A stretch of DNA of 5,195 nucleotides from an uncultured Saprospiraceae bacterium (lineage in GTDB: Bacteria > Bacteroidota > Bacteroidia > Chitinophagales > Saprospiraceae). The stretch covers positions 1-5,195 of the forward strand of contig CALDEN010000186.1 in the NCBI GenBank assembly GCA_937942405.1, written 5' to 3'. The translations under genes were made by a program, and so were the position numbers. The notes below the pieces were generated by a model. It did no database searches. It saw nothing but the letters and a program-made list of their open reading frames with translations, and was not told the origin of the DNA. Of the stretch, positions 1 to 5,195 are shown piece after piece (within the stretch, counting starts at the first letter, position 1; every line of letters starts with the position of its first letter).

Positions 1-1657
1 AGGTCAAAATCATGTCGCTACTACCCTCAAAAATGCCCTGAATAATAATCAGCTGGCACATGCTTTTCTATTCTGTGGACCTAGAGGAGTGGGAAAAACG
101 AGTTGTGCACGTATACTAGCCAAAGTTCTGAACTGCGAAAATGTACAAAATCAGATAGACCCTTGTGGAGAATGTACCTCGTGCAAAGCCTTCAATAACA
201 ACGCTAGTTTTAATATCATAGAGCTAGATGCAGCATCTAATAATTCTGTAGAGCATATCCGTAATCTCATCGAGCAGGTCAGATTCCAGCCGCAGCAAGG
301 AACGCATAAAGTCTTTATCATAGATGAGGTCCATATGTTGAGCTCGCAGGCATTTAATGCATTTCTTAAGACCTTAGAAGAACCACCACCCTACGCGGTT
401 TTGATCCTCGCTACTACCGAGAAACATAAAATACTTCCGACTATCCTATCGAGGTGTCAGATTTTTGATTTTAGACGGATCCAGATCGAGGATATGGTTA
501 CTCAGTTAAAGGACATTTCTGGAAAAGAAGATATAAAATACGATGATGAGGCTTTAAATATTATCGCTCAAAAATCAGATGGTGCCATGCGAGATGCCCT
601 GTCTATTTTTGATAAAGTGGTCAGTTCTACAGATCGAGAGATCACTTATAATGAAGTAATTGAAAGTCTCAATATTCTAGATTATGATTATTACTTTAAA
701 TTGACTGACTATTTTCTGAAGGAGGACATAGCCGAGGTGATTTTAGTATTAGATGATATACTCAAAAGAGGGTTTGACCCTGAATTATGCTTACTCGGAC
801 TGGCAGAGCATTTTAGAGAATTGCTCATGGCAAAAAGCCCCTCTACTAGTAAACTTATCACTACTGGAGAAGTGCTTAAGCAAAGATATTTGGCTCAAAG
901 CCAATTGTGCACACACTCCTTCCTGATGAGTAGTCTCAGTATTCTGAATCAAGCAGATCTAAACTTCCAAAAGTCTAAAAATAAACGACTGCATGCTGAG
1001 ATCTCCTTGTCCAAAATATGCTATTTAAATCGTCAATGGTCGTCTCCAGCTAGTCCAGCTAATAAAGAAGTACCCCAGGCTGGACCGAGTGCTGCTAGCA
1101 TACAGCCCTTGAGAGTATCACCGACCCCAAAATCAGAAACCCAATACACTTCCCCAAAACCTACTACTGAAACTTCTGAAGTAAAGGCTACTGTTAAAAA
1201 GATCCCTTCTATCGGATTCAGCTCAGAAGAAGACATCTTAAAAGAGATCCAAAAAGATGAAAAAGCAAGGCAAATAAGGCCCAAGACCCTCGATATAGAA
1301 TTGATAAAAAATATCTGGGACAAGTATGTGAGTAATCATGAATCACTCACCATCAAAACATCTCTAAAAAATAAAGAGTTAGTTATAAAAGAGCAGCTTA
1401 TCGAAGTACATCTCCCATCGCCCAATGCAATAAATACTTTTTCTGGTGAGGATGATCTTATAAGTGAAATTAGAGAAGCGTTCGATATAGAAACATTATT
1501 AATAGAACCGATTTTAAATCCTGAAAAATTTCCAGGTTATAAAAAATACAGCCCTAAAAAAATCTTATCGCCTAGAGAACGATATATAAAGCTGCATGAA
1601 ACTAATCCGAGTCTGAAAAAGCTGAAGGATGTTTTTGATTTAAAAGTGGACGCCTAA
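1..1657 (+). CDS. dnaX: DNA polymerase III subunit gamma/tau (clamp loader ATPase), 5' end missing
   Basis: DnaX is the ATPase of the clamp loader that places the sliding clamp on DNA and ties the replisome together. The reading frame is open from base 2, so the GTG at 89 is not the start: codons before it read GQNHVATTLKNAL and LFCGPRG, normal DnaX sequence. About 20 N-terminal residues are probably missing and 551 are visible. Counting from the first visible codon: Walker A GPRGVGKTS at 26-34, zinc-binding cysteines at 45, 55, 58 and 61 (C-x9-C-x2-C-x2-C), Walker B DEVH at 108-111, sensor 1 LATTE at 136-140, the arginine-finger motif SRC at 150-152, and sensor 2 GAMRDALS at 194-201. Domain III follows, then a Pro/Ser/Thr-rich linker from about 345, and from about 430 a C-terminal domain ending NPSLKKLKDVFDLKVDA, as in Bacteroidota DnaX. 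All catalytic motifs are intact. No canonical in-frame frameshift heptamer for a gamma form was found. Confidence 0.97.
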   Translation, partial: GQNHVATTLKNALNNNQLAHAFLFCGPRGVGKTSCARILAKVLNCENVQNQIDPCGECTSCKAFNNNASFNIIELDAASNNSVEHIRNLIEQVRFQPQQGTHKVFIIDEVHMLSSQAFNAFLKTLEEPPPYAVLILATTEKHKILPTILSRCQIFDFRRIQIEDMVTQLKDISGKEDIKYDDEALNIIAQKSDGAMRDALSIFDKVVSSTDREITYNEVIESLNILDYDYYFKLTDYFLKEDIAEVILVLDDILKRGFDPELCLLGLAEHFRELLMAKSPSTSKLITTGEVLKQRYLAQSQLCTHSFLMSSLSILNQADLNFQKSKNKRLHAEISLSKICYLNRQWSSPASPANKEVPQAGPSAASIQPLRVSPTPKSETQYTSPKPTTETSEVKATVKKIPSIGFSSEEDILKEIQKDEKARQIRPKTLDIELIKNIWDKYVSNHESLTIKTSLKNKELVIKEQLIEVHLPSPNAINTFSGEDDLISEIREAFDIETLLIEPILNPEKFPGYKKYSPKKILSPRERYIKLHETNPSLKKLKDVFDLKVDA

Positions 1658-1669
1658 AAAAATATTACT

Positions 1670-2356
1670 ATGACAAATCAGTCGATATGGTTCTTAGAAA
1701 ACATTAATGTCAATGACATTTTCTGTCCTACTAAACTGGGCAATAAATTAACCGATAATCATATCAAGACATTCAAAAAGGGAGAATACATCTATCTACC
1801 TGAACAAGCATCTGATCGAATATTTTTTATAAATACGGGTCGTGTTAAGATTGGTAATATTAATGAATCAGGAAAGGAAATTACCAAAGCTATTTTAAAC
1901 GAAGGAGAAGTTTTCGGAGAATTGTCGATTATCGGAGAAGAAAAAAGAAGAGACTTTGCGTATGCAATGGAATTATGCAAAGTATGCTCCATCACTTCTG
2001 ATGAAATGAAAAATCTAATCAAGGATCATAATAGTCTCAATCTATTTCTGATGAAAAAAATGGGTTCCAGAGTTTTAGAAATGGAACAAAGATTAGAGTC
2101 ACTGGTATTTAAAGACAGTCGATCTAGAATTATACAATATATCGTAGACTCTGTAGATAAAAATGGTCAACGAGTAGGCTATGAATGGGTAATCAGGAAA
2201 TTTATTACTCATCAAGAAATCGCAAATTTAACAGCTACATCTAGGCAAACAGTAACGACTGTTCTGAACGATTTAAGAAATGATAATCTTTTAACTTTTG
2301 ACCGTAAGAGGCTTTTGGTAAGAGAACTAGAAACATTAAGAGAAAGCATCGTTTAG
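1670..2356 (+). CDS. Crp/Fnr-family transcriptional regulator
   Basis: This 228-residue protein has the two-domain Crp/Fnr architecture and the usual family length. An N-terminal cyclic-nucleotide-binding-type beta-barrel spans about 33-120, with conserved turns (FFINTGRVKIG at 52-62, GEVFGELSIIGEE at 79-91). A long dimerisation helix covers about 120-148, and a winged helix-turn-helix about 175-225, with ITHQEIANLTATSRQTV at 179-195 and the recognition helix near 190-202. In the ligand pocket the glutamate of GEL (E84) and an arginine (R94) are present, but the Ser/Thr that follows the arginine in E. coli CRP is an aspartate (D95). Cyclic AMP is therefore not assured as ligand. Only one cysteine (C19) lies near the N-terminus, so an Fnr-type iron-sulfur cluster is unlikely. 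The ATG lies 12 bases after the dnaX stop, in an A-rich stretch without a Shine-Dalgarno, which is usual in Bacteroidota; co-transcription with dnaX is likely. Targets cannot be deduced. Confidence 0.93.
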   Translation: MTNQSIWFLENINVNDIFCPTKLGNKLTDNHIKTFKKGEYIYLPEQASDRIFFINTGRVKIGNINESGKEITKAILNEGEVFGELSIIGEEKRRDFAYAMELCKVCSITSDEMKNLIKDHNSLNLFLMKKMGSRVLEMEQRLESLVFKDSRSRIIQYIVDSVDKNGQRVGYEWVIRKFITHQEIANLTATSRQTVTTVLNDLRNDNLLTFDRKRLLVRELETLRESIV

Positions 2357-2451
2357 TTAAAGTTTTTAAAAAATCATTATTAAAAGTGTCTTTATCTTAA
2401 TTCAAGCGTCCTAAGCGTAAATAAGCCTAAAAGTTTATTTAATCATTTTAC

Positions 2452-2470
2452 GTTCTTTCTTCCAAAGAAC
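2452..2470. repeat. Perfect 7-bp inverted repeat (hairpin) downstream of the Crp-like gene
   Basis: GTTCTTT (2452-2458) and AAAGAAC (2464-2470) are exact reverse complements around the five-base loop CTTCC. It lies 95 bases after the Crp-like stop codon. No U-tract follows on either strand, so it is not a classical intrinsic terminator. It may be a 3'-end stabilising or processing structure, or a palindromic protein-binding site. Confidence 0.5.
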
Positions 2471-2583
2471 ATCTTATAAGGAACTCCATTTAATCTTTAT
2501 TACAACTGATCGTGTAGCTTCTTCCAGAGCAATAGTCATTAATATTTTTTTACTTCCTTGGATTTAGTGCGATTTATATCGGC

Positions 2584-2609
2584 TGTACCTTTCATCGTGT
2601 GTGGGTACA
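2584..2609. repeat. Inverted repeat TGTACC/GGTACA upstream of the OmpA-like gene
   Basis: TGTACC (2584-2589) is the reverse complement of GGTACA (2604-2609), with 14 bases between. The half-sites do not match the Crp (TGTGA) or Fnr (TTGAT) consensus. It lies about 76 bases before the start codon, a plausible place for an operator, but a 6-bp repeat of this spacing can arise by chance in an intergenic region of this size. Confidence 0.25.
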
Positions 2610-2628
2610 AGTGACATACTTCGTATAT

Positions 2629-2649
2629 AAAACTTATTGAGGTAAGGTC
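2629..2649 (+). promoter_or_regulatory. Leader block shared with the downstream paralog (copy 1)
   Basis: This 21-base block matches bases 4601-4621, upstream of the second OmpA-like gene, at 17 positions without gaps; both copies contain TTATTGA and end in AAGGTC. It ends 36 bases before this start codon, against 59 in the other copy. It could be a common operator, part of a promoter, or a leftover of the duplication that created the paralogs. The function is inferred from the similarity only. Confidence 0.35.
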
Positions 2650-2685
2650 TCAAGAAAAATTAAACATTTTAAATCAATCACAGCA

Positions 2686-4413
2686 ATGCAAAAAATAACA
2701 TCGACAATTTTATTTGCACTTTTTTTTGTTTTAGGTGCGTATGCACAAGAAATCGAAATGGTGGAAAAAGAATCTGGTAGTAAACTTTCCGTAGGACTAC
2801 ATCTAGGAGGTTCACAATCTGGAACAGATACCCATAGTTGGGGAAGACATGGCGAAGGACTATTGAGTCAAGCACATGTAGTTTATGGATTACAAGCCAA
2901 ATATCAAGCAACAAAGAGTTTAAGCTTAAGATTAAACTGGTTTGAAACCAATATATCAGGAGATGATAACGACGTTTTCGGACCATGTAATGATATAGAT
3001 GCTTCAGGAGTAGAATCTGAAGATTTATCTGATTGCCTAGAACATGATTTTAGAGGATGGTCTTTTGAGTCTCCTTTGAGAGAACTAGGATTAGACTTAG
3101 AGTGGGAGCTACTCGGCAAAAGAAGAGGATATGATGAAAACGGATCATTTAAAAAAGCCATCTCACCATATATCCATGGAGGAGTGGCATTAACTTTTGT
3201 AGACCCTACTACAGATTATGTGACAGATACGGGATATCAGCCATCTATGGCTTCTCAACAACAAGATATTGCAGATCAAAAATCTTCTTACTTACACTTT
3301 CCAGTAGGAGCAGGTTTAAGAATAGATCTTTCAGAAAAGATGTTTTTAGATCTAGAAGCTAGAGGAGTATTTCCACAAACAGATTTGTTAGACGGAATGA
3401 GTGCTACTACAAACTTTGAAGATGAGCGTCAAAATGAAGATTCTTATCATTTTGTAGTGGCAAGAATAAATTTCAGACTAGGAGGAATCGGCGATGATGA
3501 TGGTGATGGTGTAAATAACAACTTAGATAAATGTCCTCAAATCCCAGGTCTACTTACTGCTATGGGATGTCCTGATACAGATGGTGACGGAATTATTGAC
3601 ACAAAAGATAACTGTCCAAATGTTGCAGGTGTACAAAGACTGCAAGGTTGTCCAGATGCAGATGGTGATAATGTTGCCGATGCAGATGATAAATGCCCTA
3701 ATGTTGCAGGTTTAGTACGATTTAATGGTTGTCCTGATACAGATGGTGATGGAATCGCTGACAACGATGATGACTGCCCTAAAGTAGCTGGTGAGAAAGA
3801 GTATAACGGTTGTCTAGCCCCTGATTCAGATGGTGATGGAATTGTAGATAGAGATGATAAATGTCCAAATACTCCAGGAACGGTAAGAGGTTGTCCAGAT
3901 ACAGATAGAGATGGAATAATTGATTCTGAAGATAAATGTCCAAAAGTACCTGGTATTGCCAGTGAGATGGGATGTCCAAAGAAAAAAGTGACTACATCAA
4001 AAGTGGTTACTACTAGACCATCCACTGTAATATCTAGACCAGTTCTTTTGACTTGTGAAACTATCTATTTTAATACAAATCAGTCTTCAGTAGGTAACAA
4101 TACAAAGGATAGATACCTAGATGCATCGGAAAACGTGGCTATTTTTAATAGAGCATTGGCTAAATTAAATGAGAACTCTAGCTATAGAGCGGTAGTTCAA
4201 GGTCATACGGATAGTAGAAATACGGATGAGTATAACCAGAAATTATCAGAAAGAAGAGCAAACGAAGTGTTACAAGGTATGATTTCTAAAGGTTTCCCAG
4301 CAGCTAGATCATCTGCAGTAGGTTTTGGAGAATCTTCTCCAATAGCCACTAATGATTCTAAAGCAGGAAGAGCACAGAATAGAAGAGTTGAAATATGTAT
4401 CTACGATAGATAG
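2686..4413 (+). CDS. Secreted OmpA-family outer membrane protein with TSP3 calcium-binding repeats
   Basis: This 575-residue protein probably links the outer membrane to peptidoglycan. It starts with a signal peptide: a hydrophobic core from about 4 to 17 and a likely signal peptidase I site AYA/Q after residue 20, which supports this ATG. Residues about 30-268 look like a beta-barrel, with alternating strands such as LSLRLNWFETNISG and GLDLEWELLG, and a possible loop disulfide C101-C117. Six TSP3-type repeats with DxDGDGxxDxxDxCP motifs follow at 270-431, expected to bind calcium. After a Thr/Ser/Lys/Pro linker (about 432-453) comes an OmpA C-terminal domain with the motif GHTDSRNTDEYNQKLSERRA at 506-525; D509 and R524 match the residues that bind diaminopimelate in characterised OmpA domains. 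It ends GRAQNRRVEICIYDR. There is no type IX secretion sorting domain. The gene ends in TAGTAG, two in-frame stops, followed by a strong terminator. Whether it conducts solutes cannot be told. Confidence 0.93.
   Translation: MQKITSTILFALFFVLGAYAQEIEMVEKESGSKLSVGLHLGGSQSGTDTHSWGRHGEGLLSQAHVVYGLQAKYQATKSLSLRLNWFETNISGDDNDVFGPCNDIDASGVESEDLSDCLEHDFRGWSFESPLRELGLDLEWELLGKRRGYDENGSFKKAISPYIHGGVALTFVDPTTDYVTDTGYQPSMASQQQDIADQKSSYLHFPVGAGLRIDLSEKMFLDLEARGVFPQTDLLDGMSATTNFEDERQNEDSYHFVVARINFRLGGIGDDDGDGVNNNLDKCPQIPGLLTAMGCPDTDGDGIIDTKDNCPNVAGVQRLQGCPDADGDNVADADDKCPNVAGLVRFNGCPDTDGDGIADNDDDCPKVAGEKEYNGCLAPDSDGDGIVDRDDKCPNTPGTVRGCPDTDRDGIIDSEDKCPKVPGIASEMGCPKKKVTTSKVVTTRPSTVISRPVLLTCETIYFNTNQSSVGNNTKDRYLDASENVAIFNRALAKLNENSSYRAVVQGHTDSRNTDEYNQKLSERRANEVLQGMISKGFPAARSSAVGFGESSPIATNDSKAGRAQNRRVEICIYDR
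3493..3978 (+). repeat. Six tandem TSP3-type calcium-binding repeats within the OmpA-like gene
   Basis: The six repeats cover residues 270-296, 297-323, 324-350, 351-379, 380-404 and 405-431, that is 27, 27, 27, 29, 25 and 27 residues. Most begin with a DxDGDG calcium loop, and each holds CP in the middle and GC near its end, giving two cysteines per repeat. Deviations are DGDN in repeat 3 and DRDG in repeat 6; repeat 4 carries an extra LAP before repeat 5, and repeat 5 is shortened. At the DNA level repeats 2 and 4 share an identical 20-base stretch (3568-3587 and 3730-3749), exactly two repeat units apart. The array forms the likely periplasmic spacer between barrel and peptidoglycan-binding domain. 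Confidence 0.9.
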
Positions 4414-4433
4414 TAGATAGTAAACAATATGCT

Positions 4434-4468
4434 AAAGGGGATCAAGTAAAACTTGATCCCCTTTTTTT
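4434..4468 (+). terminator. Strong intrinsic (rho-independent) terminator
   Basis: GGGGATCAAGT (4437-4447) and ACTTGATCCCC (4451-4461) form a perfect 11-bp stem with an AAA loop, followed directly by seven T (4462-4468). AAA at 4434-4436 can extend the stem with the first three T. It begins 20 bases after the OmpA-like stop codon. Only three T follow the stem on the opposite strand, so it acts mainly in the + direction. It separates the transcripts of the two paralogs. Confidence 0.95.
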
Positions 4469-4513
4469 ATGCAGTAGACCATTAGAAATCAAGGTTTACC
4501 CAAAATTTCAATT

Positions 4514-4539
4514 CGTATAGTTTTAACAAAAGCTATATG
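4514..4539. repeat. Imperfect hairpin between the two OmpA-like genes
   Basis: Bases 4514-4524 can pair with 4529-4539 as RNA over 11 base pairs, two of them G-U, around the loop AACA (core ATAGTTTT with AAAAGCTAT). It lies downstream of the terminator and upstream of the candidate promoter, so it may not be transcribed with the next gene. No T-tract follows. Function unknown. Confidence 0.4.
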
Positions 4540-4559
4540 CATGAGAATAATTTTATTAG

Positions 4560-4567
4560 TACATTTG
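4560..4567 (+). promoter_or_regulatory. Candidate Bacteroidota -7 promoter element for the second OmpA-like gene
   Basis: TACATTTG matches the Bacteroidota -7 consensus TAnnTTTG at all six fixed positions, and lies 113 bases before the ATG at 4681. No clear TTG -33 element is found 17-23 bases upstream; only ATG trinucleotides occur there. If used, transcription would begin near 4573, giving a leader of roughly 105-110 bases whose very 5' end folds into the 4576-4596 hairpin. It is the only perfect match I found in the non-coding parts of the window. Confidence 0.4.
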
Positions 4568-4575
4568 CTCTCTAT

Positions 4576-4596
4576 TCAGCTAAAAATAGTAGCTGA
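4576..4596. repeat. Perfect 7-bp inverted repeat in the leader of the second OmpA-like gene
   Basis: TCAGCTA (4576-4582) is the exact reverse complement of TAGCTGA (4590-4596), with the seven-base loop AAAATAG. If transcription begins near 4573 this is a 5'-terminal hairpin, a structure that often stabilises outer-membrane-protein mRNAs; it could instead be a DNA operator. The stem is certain as sequence, the role is inference. Confidence 0.5.
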
Positions 4597-4600
4597 TTCT

Positions 4601-4621
4601 AAAATTTATTGAAAAAAGGTC
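4601..4621 (+). promoter_or_regulatory. Leader block shared with the upstream paralog (copy 2)
   Basis: This is the counterpart of 2629-2649, with 17 of 21 bases identical. Here it carries a run of six A in place of the GGTAA stretch and overlaps the left arm of the AAGGT/ACCTT inverted repeat at 4616-4631. It ends 59 bases before the start codon. A shared regulatory role or leftover homology from duplication are both possible. Confidence 0.35.
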
Positions 4622-4631
4622 GAATAACCTT
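4616..4631. repeat. Short inverted repeat AAGGT/ACCTT in the leader of the second OmpA-like gene
   Basis: AAGGT (4616-4620) and ACCTT (4627-4631) can form a 5-bp stem with the six-base loop CGAATA, flanked by A-runs on both sides. It is followed by A rather than T, so it is not a terminator in the + direction; read on the opposite strand it has a U-rich tail of six or so bases, but no minus-strand gene is present to use it. Confidence 0.3.
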
Positions 4632-4680
4632 AAAAAAATCATTTTTTGGTAGATTATTTTAGATCAATTTAAAACACACG

Positions 4681-5195
4681 ATGAAAAATTTAACATTAAC
4701 TCTGTTATTCTCTTTCTTCTTAATAATGGGAGTAACTGCACAGGACATGGAACCTGTAGAACTAGAAAGCAATAGTAAATTCTCTATTGGATTAAACATT
4801 GGAGCTTCTCAATCTGGAACTGACTTGCATAGTTATGGTCGTCATGGAGTGAGTCTAACAGAAGAAGCAAACCTTATGTTTGGACTTACTGCAAAGTATA
4901 ACCTAACTCCAACATTGGCATTAAGAGGAAATTTTTTCCAAACTAAAATCTCTGGTGATGACCTTAATATCACTGAAGGACCATGTTATGACTCTGAAGG
5001 AAATGAAACTACCGACGATTGTCACGTTCAGAGAGGATGGAATTATTCTTCTCCACTTACTGATATCGGATTAGACTTAGAATGGGAATTTCTAGGAAAC
5101 AAAAGATATGATGGAAACAATGTTTTCAAAAAGACTTTTTCTCCTTATGCTCTTCTAGGAGCTGGAGTTGTATTAACTGATCCAGAAATTGATTT
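4681..5195 (+). CDS. Second OmpA-type outer membrane protein, paralog of the preceding gene, 3' end missing
   Basis: The frame is open from the ATG at 4681 to the right edge, giving 171 whole codons. The protein begins with a signal peptide (MKNLTLTLLFSFFLIMGVTA, likely cut after residue 20 before Q), the same length as in the upstream gene. It aligns with the upstream protein along its whole visible length, with about half of the residues identical by eye in the first 100 mature positions. Shared blocks are SQSGTDxHSxGRHG, starting at residue 43 in both, GLxAKY, ISGDD, GPC, RGW, GLDLEWE and FKKxxSPY. A cysteine pair in one loop is kept (C102 and C114), but the loop is four residues shorter than upstream. 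The visible part is the signal peptide and first half of the beta-barrel; TSP3 repeats and an OmpA domain would be expected beyond the window but are not seen. The ATG has an A-rich leader and no Shine-Dalgarno. A terminator upstream makes it a separate transcription unit. Confidence 0.9.
   Translation, partial: MKNLTLTLLFSFFLIMGVTAQDMEPVELESNSKFSIGLNIGASQSGTDLHSYGRHGVSLTEEANLMFGLTAKYNLTPTLALRGNFFQTKISGDDLNITEGPCYDSEGNETTDDCHVQRGWNYSSPLTDIGLDLEWEFLGNKRYDGNNVFKKTFSPYALLGAGVVLTDPEID

Larger units (their letters stand above)
2357..2685. other. Intergenic region without a gene
   Basis: This 329-base gap separates the Crp-like gene from the OmpA-like gene. It contains no credible coding sequence on either strand. 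It holds a tandem AAGCGT hexamer (2404-2409 and 2413-2418), an AT-only inverted repeat (TAAATAA at 2418-2424 with TTATTTA at 2435-2441), a 7-bp perfect hairpin (2452-2470), an 8-bp palindrome CTTATAAG (2473-2480), a second inverted repeat (2584-2609), and a block near its right end that resembles the leader of the downstream paralog. No perfect TAnnTTTG Bacteroidota -7 motif was found; the nearest is TACCTTTC at 2586-2593, without a well-spaced TTG. The promoter of the next gene presumably lies here but cannot be fixed. Confidence 0.7.

Noticed and set aside
1033..1323. Minus-strand open frame opposite dnaX (96 codons)
   Set aside because: It lies opposite the low-complexity linker and C-terminal region of dnaX, has no family resemblance, and is explained as a shadow of the coding strand.
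1553..1573. Run of seven A at 1556-1562 in dnaX as a programmed frameshift or slippage site making a gamma form
   Set aside because: It lies about 30 codons before the stop, far too late for a gamma-length product; the preceding base is T, so it is not the A AAA AAG heptamer, and a -1 shift would hit a stop after four codons with little effect.
89..1657. GTG at 89 as the start of dnaX
   Set aside because: The frame is open to the left edge and encodes conserved DnaX residues, including most of the Walker A loop, before base 89.
2474..2595. Two tiny minus-strand open frames (18 and 21 codons) in the gap before the OmpA-like gene
   Set aside because: They are too short, resemble no known peptide, have no ribosome-binding or promoter signal, and are expected by chance in AT-rich DNA.
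2637..2668. TTG at 2637-2639 as a -33 element with TAAACATT at 2661-2668 as -7
   Set aside because: The -7 candidate lacks the TTTG part and the 21-base spacing is at the long end; the equivalent position in the second leader reads TAAAAAAA, so the match is not supported.
2357..2685. Search for Crp (TGTGA-N6-TCACA) or Fnr (TTGAT-N4-ATCAA) operators linking the regulator to the OmpA-like genes
   Set aside because: No acceptable palindrome of either type was found by eye here or in 4414-4680.
3537..4025. Minus-strand open frame of 162 codons opposite the TSP3 repeats
   Set aside because: Its repetitive Ser/Pro/Gly-rich product mirrors the period of the TSP3 array; it is an antisense shadow of a real repeat.

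Overview
The window is an AT-rich stretch of a chromosome, most likely from a member of the Bacteroidota. The evidence is a DnaX with a Bacteroidota-type C-terminal tail, start codons preceded by A-rich leaders without Shine-Dalgarno sequences, a Crp/Fnr regulator of the Bacteroidota style, and OmpA-family proteins that join a beta-barrel, TSP3 calcium-binding repeats and a peptidoglycan-binding domain. The N-terminal DnaX sequence suggests a Saprospiria/Chitinophagia-like lineage more than Flavobacteriia, but that is a guess from memory of the families.

Layout, all genes on the + strand: (1) the 3' part of dnaX, cut by the left edge (1-1657); (2) after 12 bases, a Crp/Fnr-family transcription factor (1670-2356), close enough to be co-transcribed with dnaX; (3) a 329-base gap without a gene, holding two inverted repeats and, close to the next gene, a sequence block that recurs upstream of the last gene; (4) a complete 575-residue secreted OmpA-family outer membrane protein (2686-4413), ending in two consecutive stop codons and a strong intrinsic terminator (4434-4468); (5) a 212-base leader region with three inverted repeats and one perfect match to the Bacteroidota -7 promoter motif; (6) the first 171 codons of a second OmpA-type gene (4681 to the right edge), clearly a tandem paralog of gene 4.

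The first two genes are housekeeping and regulatory: the clamp-loader subunit of DNA polymerase III and a global-type regulator. The last two are envelope genes, each probably its own transcription unit, since a terminator separates them and each has its own leader. A link between the Crp-like factor and the porin-like genes is possible from proximity alone, but no recognisable Crp/Fnr operator was found. I see no mobile element, CRISPR array, tRNA or rRNA. The most interesting features are the tandem paralog pair with divergent loops and the structured, partly shared leaders in front of them; I do not see a clearly new biological system.
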